Of a stretch of DNA of 64,000 nt, positions 28,093 through 36,523 are shown one piece after another. The translations under genes and the position numbers were made by a program. How positions within the stretch are numbered: the first letter of the stretch is position 1; each line of letters starts with the position of its first letter. The notes under the pieces were generated by a model. That model was given only the letters and a program-made list of their open reading frames with translations. It made no database searches and was not told the origin of the DNA. The DNA comes from Vallitalea guaymasensis (lineage in GTDB: Bacteria > Bacillota > Clostridia > Lachnospirales > Vallitaleaceae): positions 1,178,001 to 1,242,000 of the forward strand of contig NZ_CP058561.1 in NCBI RefSeq assembly GCF_018141425.1, given 5' to 3'.

Positions 28093-28944
28093 TTATGCTC
28101 TGTTGTTACTACCGAACATTCTTATTTTAGTCTTTACAACTTCTTTGATAGCATCTGAAGTTGGTGCTAACATTTTTCTTGGGTCATATACGTCTGGTTG
28201 CTCTTTAACAACTTTATGCATAGCTTTTTTAAATGCCTGACGTAAATCAGTATCAATATTGATTTTGTTAACGCCTAATGATACTGCTTTTTTAATATCT
28301 TCTTCTGGTACACCTGATGCACCATGAAGTACTATAGGCATATTTAATCTAGCTTTTATATCTTTTAATCTATCAAAATCAAGTTCTGGATCACCTTTGT
28401 ATACTCCGTGAGCTGTTCCAATAGCTATTGCTAAATAATCAACACCTGTTTTTTCTACAAATTCAACTGCTTCATCAGGATCTGTCATAGTTGCATCTTT
28501 TGCATCTACTTTAACATGGTCTTCTACTCCACCAATTTTACCTAATTCAGCTTCTACTGAAACATCCATTGGATGAGCTATGCTTATTACTTGCTTAGTA
28601 ATTTCGATATTTTTATCAAATTCATATTTTGAACCATCGAACATTACTGAAGTCCATCCGTCTCTAAGACACTTCATAACTACATCCCAATCAGTTCCAT
28701 GATCAAGGTGTAATGCTACAGGTACAGAAGCTTCTTCTGCTAATAATCTAACGATCATAGCTATTTCTGTACTACCAGCATAAGTAATAGCACTTTGGCT
28801 TGTTTGAATGATTACTGGTGATTTTTCTTCTTCTGCAGCTTCAATTACTGCTCTAGTCATTTCTAGATTACTTGTATTGAAAGCACCTACTGCGTATCCT
28901 TCTTCATGAGCTTTTTGTAATATTTCTTTTCCTGTTACTAACAT
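28093..28944 (-). CDS. fba: Class II fructose-bisphosphate aldolase
   Basis: This Zn-dependent glycolytic enzyme cleaves fructose 1,6-bisphosphate. The 283-aa protein shows VGAFNTSNLEM, the catalytic Asp and zinc His in PVALHLDHGTDWDVV, VEAELGKIGGVEDHV, IAIGTAHGVYKGDPELDF and VLHGASGVPEEDI. AAGGAGG precedes the ATG. Members of this subfamily can also act on tagatose bisphosphate, but the lack of lac or gat genes nearby favours the glycolytic role. Confidence 0.95.
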   Translation of the reverse strand: MLVTGKEILQKAHEEGYAVGAFNTSNLEMTRAVIEAAEEEKSPVIIQTSQSAITYAGSTEIAMIVRLLAEEASVPVALHLDHGTDWDVVMKCLRDGWTSVMFDGSKYEFDKNIEITKQVISIAHPMDVSVEAELGKIGGVEDHVKVDAKDATMTDPDEAVEFVEKTGVDYLAIAIGTAHGVYKGDPELDFDRLKDIKARLNMPIVLHGASGVPEEDIKKAVSLGVNKINIDTDLRQAFKKAMHKVVKEQPDVYDPRKMLAPTSDAIKEVVKTKIRMFGSNNRA

Positions 28945-29058
28945 TTAATTTCCTCCTTGTTTGTCTTACGTTATTTATTATTAATAATTATTTCTACCTT
29001 AGCAATATTTGATATTCAAGTTATTTTATCATAAACACATATAATAATGCAAATAATT

Positions 29059-30387
29059 CTATGCCAAAATAAGTGATGCAACTCTAAAAAATATTAGTAA
29101 TGTTGTCACATCTACAATAGTAGTAATCATTGGACTTGCCATTATTGCTGGGTCAAGTCTTAATTTCTTGGCTACTATTGGAAGTGTTCCACCAATTATA
29201 GCTGCAAACGTAGTAGTACATATTAATGTTAAACCTACCATTATTGCTTTTGATACTTCACCATCAGTAAGATATATTCTAATACAATTAAGTATACCAA
29301 GTGTAGTACCAACCATTAATCCTACTCTTATCTCTTTCCATAATACACGAAAGAAATCCATGAATTTTATTTCTCCCAAAGTTATACTACGTATCACTAA
29401 TGTTGCTGATTGAGCTCCTGCATTACCTCCTGTTGACATAAGCATAGGAGTATATATAGCTAATGCAAACTGTATAATCAGACCATTGTTATGGTTCATT
29501 ACCATTTCAGTCAAATAGGCTGAAAACATAAGAATTATCAACCAAGGTAATCTCTTCTTTGCTAATACTAATACTGATGCATCAAGATATTCTATTTCAG
29601 TAGGCTCAATCGCTGCCATACGTTGAAAATCCTCAGTTGTTTCTTCTTCAATAACATCCACGATATCATCAATGGTGATAATACCAACTAATCTATTTTC
29701 ATTATCAACTACTGGTAATGATAAGAAATTATATTTCTTGAATACTTCTGCAATATCCTCTTGGTCATCATGGGTATTAACAGATATGACACCAGTCTCC
29801 ATAATATTGGATATAACTGTTTCTTTGTCACTGAGTACCAAATCTTTTAGGGATATTATTCCTTCTAGAGTTCGTTTTGAACCTGTTACATAACTTGTAT
29901 AAATAGTCTCTTTGTCAAGACCGATACGTCTTATTTTATCCATAGCATCATTAACTGTCATTTCTTTTTTCAGACCCACAAATTCTATAGTCATCAGACT
30001 ACCAGCTGAATCTTCCGGATAATTTAAGAATTCATTAATAAGTCTACGTTCAACAACTGTAGAGTGTTGTAATATCCTGTTAACCAAGTTAGCAGGCACT
30101 TCTTCAATTAAATCTATCTTATCATCAAAATCCAATTCATTAATTATATCTGCAAGTTCCTTATCACTAACTAAAGAGGAAATTTCTGATTGTCTCTCAA
30201 CATCAAAAAAAGAAAAGACTTCTGCTGCAACTTCTTTGGGAAGCAAGCGAAAAATTAATAATGATTCCTTTATCTCTATATCTTCAAGCAATTCAGCTAT
30301 GTCAGCCTCTTGGAGGACTGATAACTCATTTCTAATCTTAGTTAATTGTTTATCCTTTAATAGCTCTCTTAGTGTTTTTAAATCCAT
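29059..30387 (-). CDS. mgtE: Magnesium transporter MgtE
   Basis: MgtE is a Mg2+ channel gated by cytosolic Mg2+. The 442-aa protein has the N-terminal helical superhelix domain (residues about 5-125), tandem CBS domains (about 130-250, with AGSLMTIEFV and VGIITIDDIVDVIEEE), a plug helix (TTEDFQRMAA), and five membrane helices from about 280, including MLMSTGGNAGAQSATLVIR. ATG 30387 is set by GGGAGG; the longer frame to 30429 has no ribosome site. A structured leader RNA lies upstream and may sense a ligand. Confidence 0.95.
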   Translation of the reverse strand: MDLKTLRELLKDKQLTKIRNELSVLQEADIAELLEDIEIKESLLIFRLLPKEVAAEVFSFFDVERQSEISSLVSDKELADIINELDFDDKIDLIEEVPANLVNRILQHSTVVERRLINEFLNYPEDSAGSLMTIEFVGLKKEMTVNDAMDKIRRIGLDKETIYTSYVTGSKRTLEGIISLKDLVLSDKETVISNIMETGVISVNTHDDQEDIAEVFKKYNFLSLPVVDNENRLVGIITIDDIVDVIEEETTEDFQRMAAIEPTEIEYLDASVLVLAKKRLPWLIILMFSAYLTEMVMNHNNGLIIQFALAIYTPMLMSTGGNAGAQSATLVIRSITLGEIKFMDFFRVLWKEIRVGLMVGTTLGILNCIRIYLTDGEVSKAIMVGLTLICTTTFAAIIGGTLPIVAKKLRLDPAIMASPMITTIVDVTTLLIFFRVASLILA

Positions 30388-30451
30388 ATAGATCCTCCCT
30401 TTATGTATTCTACCATAAACGAAACACAAAGAGCTAAATGCTATTAATACT

Positions 30452-30538
30452 CTTGGTTTTGAGATGGTAGATAATATTTAGTTTTTTTATGATAACTGCA
30501 CCCAGGCCCTGCGTCCATGCTACCATCTCCTTTCCAAG
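30452..30538 (-). promoter_or_regulatory. Structured leader RNA of mgtE (candidate riboswitch)
   Basis: On the minus strand CTTGG (30534-30538) pairs with CCAAG (30452-30456). Across a 4x4 internal loop GAGATGGTAG (30520-30529) pairs with CTACCATCTC (30461-30470). The enclosed 49 nt contain GCATGGACGCAGGGCCTGGG and a GTTATC segment. The 3' strand of the outer stem overlaps an alternative hairpin, AAGAG with CTCTT (30429-30454), so two exclusive folds are possible. I do not see the conserved segments of the M-box Mg2+ riboswitch. Confidence 0.45.
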
Positions 30539-30711
30539 TTAAGTTTATTTTTTCCTTTTTATCATTCACTTAATTTAATTAGTTAATTTATATTTTTACC
30601 TTTTCATTAGTACTTTACTACACTCTTTACATATTGTCTAGTTTTTTTAATATATTCATTTAATAAACTATTGGTGACAAATTATTTTTTTCTACCCATC
30701 AACTCATTTTA

Positions 30712-30720
30712 TGGTATAAT
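30712..30720 (+). promoter_or_regulatory. Extended -10 promoter of the ExbB/ExbD-like operon
   Basis: TGGTATAAT is an extended -10 element 47 bp upstream of the first gene. No good -35 is seen, which is typical of extended -10 promoters. Confidence 0.5.
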
Positions 30721-30766
30721 TTGGTTAGCAACAATATTGAGTAAACATAATTTTAGGGGGTAACCT

Positions 30767-31303
30767 ATGCAGTTTTTTGTAATAATCTTTAAAAACTTAC
30801 TTGGCTATGATGGTTTAATTATTATTTTAGCCCTTGTTAATCTATTTTATATTTTACCTAGGTTAAAGAAATATAATGCTGAGTTAGAACATTCTTTGCA
30901 ACCAACTATCTATCTTCCCATAGAAAAGATAATCAATTCAATTAGACAGAATAATAATTCTGAATTGGATCTGCACTTATTACGCAAACTAAAAGAAAAA
31001 GAAACAAAGTGCTATCACGTATTTGTTTCAATAACAACTATCTTCCCACTTATGGGTATACTTGGAACCATAATCTCTTTACTTAGGCTTGTTTCTTTTA
31101 ATAGTGATACAATAATGCTGAATTTCACTACGGCTTTAACTTCTACTTTCTGGGGATTAGTATGTGCTATAATTTTTAAAGCAATTGATGGAACAGTTTC
31201 ACCTAAGATAGCTTTTAATGATGATAATTTCAATCTATTGATAAGCAGAATTGATAGATATACAAGTAAAGGTGATGATTATGAAACAAAAAATATTTCT
31301 TGA
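30767..31303 (+). CDS. MotA/TolQ/ExbB-family proton channel protein
   Basis: The 178-aa protein has three membrane segments (about 4-30, 82-110 and 116-141), the TolQ/ExbB topology. The pore region reads FPLMGILGTIISLLRLV then FTTALTSTFWGLVCAIIF, matching the conserved PxxGxxGTVxG(M/L)...A(L)xTTxxGLxxAI pattern of the family. A GGGGGTAA ribosome site precedes the ATG. It overlaps the next gene, an ExbD-like protein. In Gram-negatives these partners energise outer-membrane work; no outer membrane is expected here, so the driven process is unknown. Confidence 0.8.
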   Translation: MQFFVIIFKNLLGYDGLIIILALVNLFYILPRLKKYNAELEHSLQPTIYLPIEKIINSIRQNNNSELDLHLLRKLKEKETKCYHVFVSITTIFPLMGILGTIISLLRLVSFNSDTIMLNFTTALTSTFWGLVCAIIFKAIDGTVSPKIAFNDDNFNLLISRIDRYTSKGDDYETKNIS

Positions 31304-32030
31304 TCTGACGCCATTGCTTGATGTTGTACTAATATTGCTTTTCGCATTTATGTTAAATGTAAATGCAGCTAGTTCAGAGAAAGATACCAAGATTAATGGT
31401 GAAGAAAAGTTAAATAATGAATTGCAATCTACAATCAACGAAAAAGACAAACATATAACAGACCTGAAAAATACTATTATAGATCTGCAAAAAGAAGTTG
31501 ATAATCTTAATGATAACATTGATGAGATGTCTTTTGATATAGCTAATGAAAGGGATACATTACTTAATGTGTCAGAGAACCTAACAAAATGGTTTTCTGA
31601 TAATGAAAAAACTCTAGAAGATATTGCTGATAGTAAAGATATAGATAAGTTGATTGATGATGATTCAATCTTAAATCAACTCCACAAATATGAAACTATA
31701 TCTAAAAAGTATTTTTTTATTGATATCAAGTTGAAATCGACACAAAATGAATTGTTTATCAACGAGCAAGATATGAATACTTATATTACCTTGGAAGAAA
31801 TAGATTCCAAAGATGGTAGAAATAATAAAAAAGAACAGCTAAAAGATATTATTGAGAAAGTTATTGATGATAGAGAAGGTGGTTATACTTTCATATTGAT
31901 TACATTAAGTGAAGAGGATCACGTTTATAGATATGCCTTTAACCTTGTATGGGATGCTATAAAAGATATCCAACAGAAACACGGAACAGATAAGATTTTC
32001 AAAACAAAATATGTCTTACCGATAGGTTAG
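31281..32030 (+). CDS. ExbD/TolR-like protein with coiled coil
   Basis: From ATG 31281 (GGTG upstream) the protein is 249 aa and overlaps the ExbB-like gene by 23 bp. Residues 1-27 contain the single membrane helix LDLTPLLDVVLILLFAFML, where Asp14 in TPLLDV corresponds to the proton-carrying Asp of ExbD and TolR. A long Lys/Glu/Asn-rich coiled coil (about 40-110) follows, then a mixed alpha/beta extracytoplasmic domain ending KYVLPIG. The coiled coil is unusual for ExbD. It probably forms the stator-rotor unit with the preceding gene. Confidence 0.75.
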   Translation: MKQKIFLDLTPLLDVVLILLFAFMLNVNAASSEKDTKINGEEKLNNELQSTINEKDKHITDLKNTIIDLQKEVDNLNDNIDEMSFDIANERDTLLNVSENLTKWFSDNEKTLEDIADSKDIDKLIDDDSILNQLHKYETISKKYFFIDIKLKSTQNELFINEQDMNTYITLEEIDSKDGRNNKKEQLKDIIEKVIDDREGGYTFILITLSEEDHVYRYAFNLVWDAIKDIQQKHGTDKIFKTKYVLPIG

Positions 32031-32048
32031 ATAAAAGGAGAAATGAAG

Positions 32049-32450
32049 ATGTCAAGATATAGAAAAAAAAGTAGGAAGGGTAAAGTTTCTTTAACAATCA
32101 TCGTTCTTGGGTTACTTGTATTTCTAGGAGCTGATAATTTTGGTTTTGATTGGTTTAATTTTAAAATAGATTTGAATAAATCTTCTAATTCTGCACAATC
32201 AAATAAGGCTAGCAAAGATAAGGATGGTAAATATTATAATATTGTAGTTAAGGATGATGAGATTACTTTAAATGACAAATCTATGAGTATACAGAATCTA
32301 GAGTCTGAGTTATCTAAGTTGGATTCTGATAAGTGTACAATTAATTTGATGGATAATGGAGCTTATAATGAGACTTTTACTAGGATAGAGAATTATTTGA
32401 ATGAGGGAAGTTTTAAGGTTATTACTTCTAGTGTTATAAATGATAATTAG
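32049..32450 (+). CDS. Small membrane-anchored ExbD-like protein
   Basis: The 133-aa product begins MSRYRKKSRKGKV, then has one membrane helix (SLTIIVLGLLVFLGA). The extracytoplasmic domain YYNIVVKDDEITLNDKSMSIQNLESELSKL ... FTRIENYLNEGSFKVIT follows the strand order of the ExbD periplasmic domain (short beta strand, a designated-residue turn, helix, strand, helix, strand). ATG 32049 has AAGGAG at an 8-nt spacing and is preferred over ATG 32043. It is third in the operon, 18 bp after the ExbD-like gene. The membrane-proximal proton Asp is absent, so it may be an accessory subunit. Confidence 0.55.
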   Translation: MSRYRKKSRKGKVSLTIIVLGLLVFLGADNFGFDWFNFKIDLNKSSNSAQSNKASKDKDGKYYNIVVKDDEITLNDKSMSIQNLESELSKLDSDKCTINLMDNGAYNETFTRIENYLNEGSFKVITSSVINDN

Positions 32451-32482
32451 TTTGTGTAGCATAAGACAACGGTAGTATGTTG

Positions 32483-32585
32483 ATACCATATATAATGATA
32501 ATCACTTCTGTTACATTTGTTGCTATTATCTAATTTAGATGTAGTAACAACCTGTAAAAGGCGTTCTTATCATTATATATGGTAT
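32483..32585. repeat. Long-stem inverted-repeat element E4
   Basis: Perfect 19-bp arms ATACCATATATAATGATAA (32483-32501) and its complement (32567-32585) enclose a 65-nt loop, almost the same size as E1 and E2. The loop contains a 33-nt hairpin, GTTGCTATTATCTAA against TTAGATGTAGTAACAAC (32519-32551). The E1/E2 loop box is absent, so it is a separate family or a diverged member. It lies 33 bp after an ExbD-like gene and 115 bp before degV. Confidence 0.7.
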
Positions 32586-32700
32586 TTTCGTGTATTAGGA
32601 CTCTGTTGTGAGTATATACCTAAAAAATCAGTAAAAATGATAGTATAAAATTAGAAATTAGTGTACAATATAGTTATAACTATCTAAGGAGGGATACTAA

Positions 32701-33558
32701 ATGAATGTAAAAATAATAACAGACAGCGCCTGTGATTTACCTGATGATATAATTAGCAAATATGATATAGACGTTTTACCATTGATTGTTTATATGAATG
32801 ATAAAGAGTATAAAGATAATGTAGATGTTAAACCAGCAGAACTATTTAAATATATGCGTGAGGGCGGCATAGCAAAAACTGCTCAGGCAACATATGAAAG
32901 TATTGATATAATGTTCAGGAAATATGTGGATTGTGGCAAGCCATGTATTTATATCGCTTTCTCTTCAGAATTATCAGGTACATATCAAACAGCTAAGATT
33001 GTTGAGCAAGATATCAAAGAGGAATATCCAGATTTTGATTTAACTGTTATTGATTCAAAAGCTGCTTCTCTTGGTTTTGGTCTAATAGTTTATTTGAGTG
33101 CTTTAACTGCTGAAGGTGGTGCTTCAAAAGAAGAAGTTATAGATAGAATACTTTACTGCAAGAATCATATGGAACACATATTTACTGTTGATGATTTAGA
33201 ATATCTATATAGAGGTGGACGTGTTTCTAAAACTGCTGCAGTAATAGGATCAGTTCTTCATATCAAACCTATTTTAGATGTAGAAGATGGAAAACTGATA
33301 CCTGTTGAAAAAGTTAGAGGTAGAAAGAAATCCATTAACAGAATGATTGGTATTGTTGAAGAACGTGGTGACAGATTAGGAGAACAGATCGTTGCTATTA
33401 ATCATGCTGATGATATGGAAACAGCTTTGAAAGTAAAAGCTAAATTGGAAGAAAAGTTTGGAATCAAGGAATTTGTAATTAGAGATGTTGGTTGTGCTAT
33501 TGGTGCTCATTCAGGTCCAGGTACTTTGTCTATATTCTTTTTAAATAAATTGAATTAA
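32701..33558 (+). CDS. DegV family fatty acid-binding protein
   Basis: The 285-aa protein starts VKIITDSACDLPDDIISKYDIDVLPLIVYM, the DegV signature, and continues with TAQATYESIDIMF, SSELSGTYQTAKI, DSKAASLGFGLIVYLSA, YLYRGGRVSKTAAVIGSVLHIKPIL and a C-terminal GPGTLSIFFL. Family members bind a fatty acid and act as the FakB subunit that presents it to the kinase FakA. A FakA gene is not visible nearby. AAGGAGG lies upstream of the ATG. Confidence 0.92.
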   Translation: MNVKIITDSACDLPDDIISKYDIDVLPLIVYMNDKEYKDNVDVKPAELFKYMREGGIAKTAQATYESIDIMFRKYVDCGKPCIYIAFSSELSGTYQTAKIVEQDIKEEYPDFDLTVIDSKAASLGFGLIVYLSALTAEGGASKEEVIDRILYCKNHMEHIFTVDDLEYLYRGGRVSKTAAVIGSVLHIKPILDVEDGKLIPVEKVRGRKKSINRMIGIVEERGDRLGEQIVAINHADDMETALKVKAKLEEKFGIKEFVIRDVGCAIGAHSGPGTLSIFFLNKLN

Positions 33559-33607
33559 TATACATATATATGCCTTTAGTTGTAAGTAGCTAGGGGCTTT
33601 TATTTTT

Positions 33608-33662
33608 ATGGGCTAAATATATTACAGTATGATTTTACTTGTATGTAATATATTTAGCCCAT
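33608..33662. terminator. 19-bp-stem bidirectional terminator
   Basis: ATGGGCTAAATATATTACA and its perfect complement (33644-33662) flank a 17-nt loop between the convergent degV and beta-propeller genes. The arm length equals that of the E elements, though the loop is much shorter. Confidence 0.7.
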
Positions 33663-33667
33663 TCGTT

Positions 33668-35647
33668 TTAATATAATTTGACTTCTCCTATTTTCTTCAA
33701 GTTATTTACATCATGTATAAAGACAGCATTTTCTGATATTGTATATAGATATTTATCTATAAATAATATTCTAGTGATATTCTTATCTGGATAATAGACT
33801 TTGAATTCGCTTGGGCTATCAAATTGAGTTAATGTGCCTTTCAATTCTAGTGAGTGATTATTTATATTATAGACATAAGCACCTTTGAAGGTGTGTTGAT
33901 GATCTTCTACAATCTGTATAGGGAAAGCCATCATGTTATCTTTATTCAGATACATTAGTGCCTTATGATTATATAATAATTCTGAACTGGTACCAGCTTC
34001 TCCTATTACAGTTTTGTCTTTTTCTATTGGATTATTAACATCAGTTACATCAAATAGAGATATTTTGAATCCATCTGTTCTAGCACCATATTTTCCTTCA
34101 TGTGTCTCTTGCCCAAAGCCTAATACATGGTTATCATCTATCATATGGAGATATTTGCTATAACCTGGTATTTTTAGATATCCAAGTACTTCTGGTTTGG
34201 TTACATCCGATGTATCTATTACAAAAAATGGGTCAATTTGTTTAAATGTAACCATGTATAATTTATCTCCCATAAATCTTGTACTGTATATTTTCTCTCC
34301 TTTAGCTATATTTTCTAACTTACCTACAGTATTCATATTATTATCTAGTATATAAACATTGTTTCCTGACTTACTACTACTCCAATCATTACTTGTTGTA
34401 GCGATTCTGAAGTGGTTGTTATGTTCATCCATGGAAAATTGATTTAATATACTTCCATTAACTTTACCTTTGCCTGATTCGGTTATTTTTCCATCTTCAA
34501 GCTTAAATTGGTAGATAATTGTTTCTCTGTCTTTATAGAATGAAGTATACAAGTAATTTTCTGATACATAAATATTCCTAGTTTTACCTAAGTAAGCATT
34601 AACATCTGGTATCTCTTCTATGTCTGTTAAATCTATCCCTATAGTAACTATATAGTTTGGTTCTAAATTACCTGGGAAATATTTGATTTGGTTATAGTTT
34701 ATAGTAGTTTTTTCCATGGTTTCATTGTCAATAAAGCATGGTAAAATATTATTGTCAAAACCACTTTTATCCTTGTAATCATAATATATGTAATTTCCTA
34801 TTGTCTTGGATGTTACCATATAAAAATTATCTTCTATGGTTCTTCCAGAAATGTAGTATCCATCAAAAGTATAATCTTTAATTATTTTAGGTGCGTTGAT
34901 ATTTTCCAGATCATATATTTTAACAAAACTTGTTTCTACATTAATATCATAGGTATGACGAAAATGGGTAGTATTATCTTTCTTCTTAGAATACATTGGT
35001 TTTTTATCTACATAGAAACCGTATTTGTTGCCGACTACTATTAATTTATTATCTGCCAAAAATATTTCTGCAATATCTTTTTCATCTTCACCTAATGTTA
35101 TTTCACTTATTATTTTCCCTTCTTCTGGATTAGGATTTATTATAGATATTTTATTATTATTTATTATATATATAAATTTACCATCGGTTTTTACACTGTC
35201 TCCTTCTTCTACTCCTTCAACTTGATTATTGGTGTCAGAATTAGATTTAGCAGATGATTTACTTTCTGTAGATGCTTCATTTTTAGAATTCATTGTAATT
35301 TGTATTTCACCTTTAATTTCATTACAATAATCGTACATATGCTCATTTACAAGTTTTATCAGCTCATCTTTAGATTTTATAGTAGGCAATTCAAAAATAT
35401 TTTTGCTGTCAGTTGAAGTTGTAATTTTTTTTATGAAATTGATATCGAATTTTGATTGAATTTTATTGTATATGTTAATAGATGAATCAAATATTTCTTT
35501 GATGTTAGCTTCCTCTTGTTGTTTATTTACTGTAATAGACTGGTTATTTTCTGCATTCACGTAGTTATTATCAATGAGTAAACAGCTACCTGTTATCATT
35601 AAGCTCAGCATACATATCATAATACCAAAACTTAAATTTTTCTTCAT
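33668..35647 (-). CDS. Secreted beta-propeller domain protein
   Basis: The 659-aa protein has an N-terminal signal peptide (ISMLSLMITGSCLL-type hydrophobic core, residues about 5-26, with a possible lipobox at SCLL). The linker is followed by NNQVEGVEEGDSVKTDGKFIYIINNNKISIIN, the hallmark of the Beta_propel family of secreted proteins distantly related to WD40 repeats. Repeated blades such as FLADNKLIVVGNKYG and FMGDKLYMVTF continue to the C-terminus. Its function is unknown; extracellular binding is likely. It is transcribed alone, with a terminator shared with degV. Confidence 0.82.
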   Translation of the reverse strand: MKKNLSFGIMICMLSLMITGSCLLIDNNYVNAENNQSITVNKQQEEANIKEIFDSSINIYNKIQSKFDINFIKKITTSTDSKNIFELPTIKSKDELIKLVNEHMYDYCNEIKGEIQITMNSKNEASTESKSSAKSNSDTNNQVEGVEEGDSVKTDGKFIYIINNNKISIINPNPEEGKIISEITLGEDEKDIAEIFLADNKLIVVGNKYGFYVDKKPMYSKKKDNTTHFRHTYDINVETSFVKIYDLENINAPKIIKDYTFDGYYISGRTIEDNFYMVTSKTIGNYIYYDYKDKSGFDNNILPCFIDNETMEKTTINYNQIKYFPGNLEPNYIVTIGIDLTDIEEIPDVNAYLGKTRNIYVSENYLYTSFYKDRETIIYQFKLEDGKITESGKGKVNGSILNQFSMDEHNNHFRIATTSNDWSSSKSGNNVYILDNNMNTVGKLENIAKGEKIYSTRFMGDKLYMVTFKQIDPFFVIDTSDVTKPEVLGYLKIPGYSKYLHMIDDNHVLGFGQETHEGKYGARTDGFKISLFDVTDVNNPIEKDKTVIGEAGTSSELLYNHKALMYLNKDNMMAFPIQIVEDHQHTFKGAYVYNINNHSLELKGTLTQFDSPSEFKVYYPDKNITRILFIDKYLYTISENAVFIHDVNNLKKIGEVKLY

Positions 35648-35772
35648 TATTAACCTCTCCTTTTTAACTTATATATTTATGACGGTTATTATAGCCATTT
35701 TGTTCCAATATTACTTTATCTTTTCATTATAGCTTTATGCATAATACATTATTTTTAGGAGAAATTAATATT

Positions 35773-35845
35773 ATGGTTAATACATAAGATGATAAATAGT
35801 TAAAATGTATATGATAGTCATTATAGATATTTGTGTATTAACCAT
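35773..35845. repeat. 12-bp inverted repeat upstream of the DUF1540 gene
   Basis: ATGGTTAATACA (35773-35784) and TGTATTAACCAT (35834-35845) are perfect arms around a 49-nt AT-rich loop. TTTTTTC follows on the plus strand after a 4-nt gap, so it may act as a terminator or leader structure for the gene starting at 35898. Confidence 0.5.
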
Positions 35846-35897
35846 TAGTTTTTTCTATTGATTACTATATTAATGTAACATGAGAGGAGTCTTTTTG

Positions 35898-36086
35898 ATG
35901 CAATCAGGAAATTATAATGCTAGCATAGGGTGTACAGTAAGTGAATGTAAATATCATACAGATAATGATTATTGTTCACTTGATCACATCAAAGTAGTTA
36001 ATTCCAGCGTTTCTAATTTGGATAATTTGACTAATTCAGTAAAGACACAAGAAATTACAGATTGTGGTAGTTTTGAAGCTAGATAA
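35898..36086 (+). CDS. DUF1540 small cysteine protein
   Basis: The 62-aa product has four conserved cysteines: IGCTVSECKYHTDNDYCSLDHIKV and a later ITDCGSF. This is the DUF1540 pattern found in one or two copies in small proteins of spore-forming Clostridia, probably metal-binding. I choose ATG 35898 with AGAGGAG upstream; the longer frame from 35880 contains that ribosome site. No function is established. Confidence 0.8.
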   Translation: MQSGNYNASIGCTVSECKYHTDNDYCSLDHIKVVNSSVSNLDNLTNSVKTQEITDCGSFEAR

Positions 36087-36109
36087 TTTCATCAGTTAAA
36101 ACAAAAAGC

Positions 36110-36182
36110 AAAAGCGGCTTTCTCATAATACATTTTAGTAAATCTTCTAGCAAGATTTACATTTTATGAGTCAGCCACTTTT
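36110..36182. terminator. Long imperfect bidirectional terminator
   Basis: AAAAG-c-GGCT ... CTCATAA ... GTAAATCTT pair in order with AAGATTTAC ... TTATGAG ... AGCC-a-CTTTT. It lies between the plus-strand DUF1540 gene and a minus-strand small gene. It shares the CTCATA and TTTAC modules with the prfA terminator at 22408-22468. Confidence 0.7.
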
Positions 36183-36189
36183 AAATTAC

Positions 36190-36351
36190 TTATTCAAAAT
36201 CATCTGGATTCAACTCTTTTGCAAATTCATCATAATCATCTTGAGGATTTGGATAAGGTGTGTTGGAATTATCTAATTTAGAACTATAATCAGGGATATC
36301 AGTATTATAATTATTGTTCTTATTCTTTTTGTTTTCTTCATTCTTATGCAT
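36190..36351 (-). CDS. 53-aa acidic hypothetical protein
   Basis: ATG 36351 has AGGAG at a 7-nt spacing, and the frame ends just before the shared terminator. The product starts MHKNEENKKNKNNNYN and ends DDYDEFAKELNPDDFE, with a basic Asn-rich front and an acidic tail. No domain is recognised. Small Asn-rich acidic proteins with this look are common in sporulating Clostridia, but a sporulation role is only a guess. Confidence 0.6.
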   Translation of the reverse strand: MHKNEENKKNKNNNYNTDIPDYSSKLDNSNTPYPNPQDDYDEFAKELNPDDFE

Positions 36352-36523
36352 GATATTACTCCTATTCATAAACTTATTCTTTGTTGAATTAAATAGTTAC
36401 ATAAGTATTTTAACCATTAATTTTTACATTATTACATAAATCATTTCATTTATTCTTGTATATTTCAATTACTTATCCCAAAATAATTAGCTTTTCCATA
36501 ATATAATATAGGAGGTGATTTAT

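Noticed and set aside
30452-30538. M-box (ykoK) Mg2+ riboswitch before mgtE
   Set aside because: The conserved M-box segments are not present, so only a generic structured leader is reported.
30767-32450. Zorya (ZorAB) anti-phage system
   Set aside because: The channel protein lacks the long ZorA tail, and no ZorC, ZorD or ZorE gene is adjacent.
33608-33662. The 19-bp perfect repeat after degV as a member of the E family
   Set aside because: The loop is only 17 nt and lacks the inner hairpin and box; its position between convergent genes fits an ordinary terminator.
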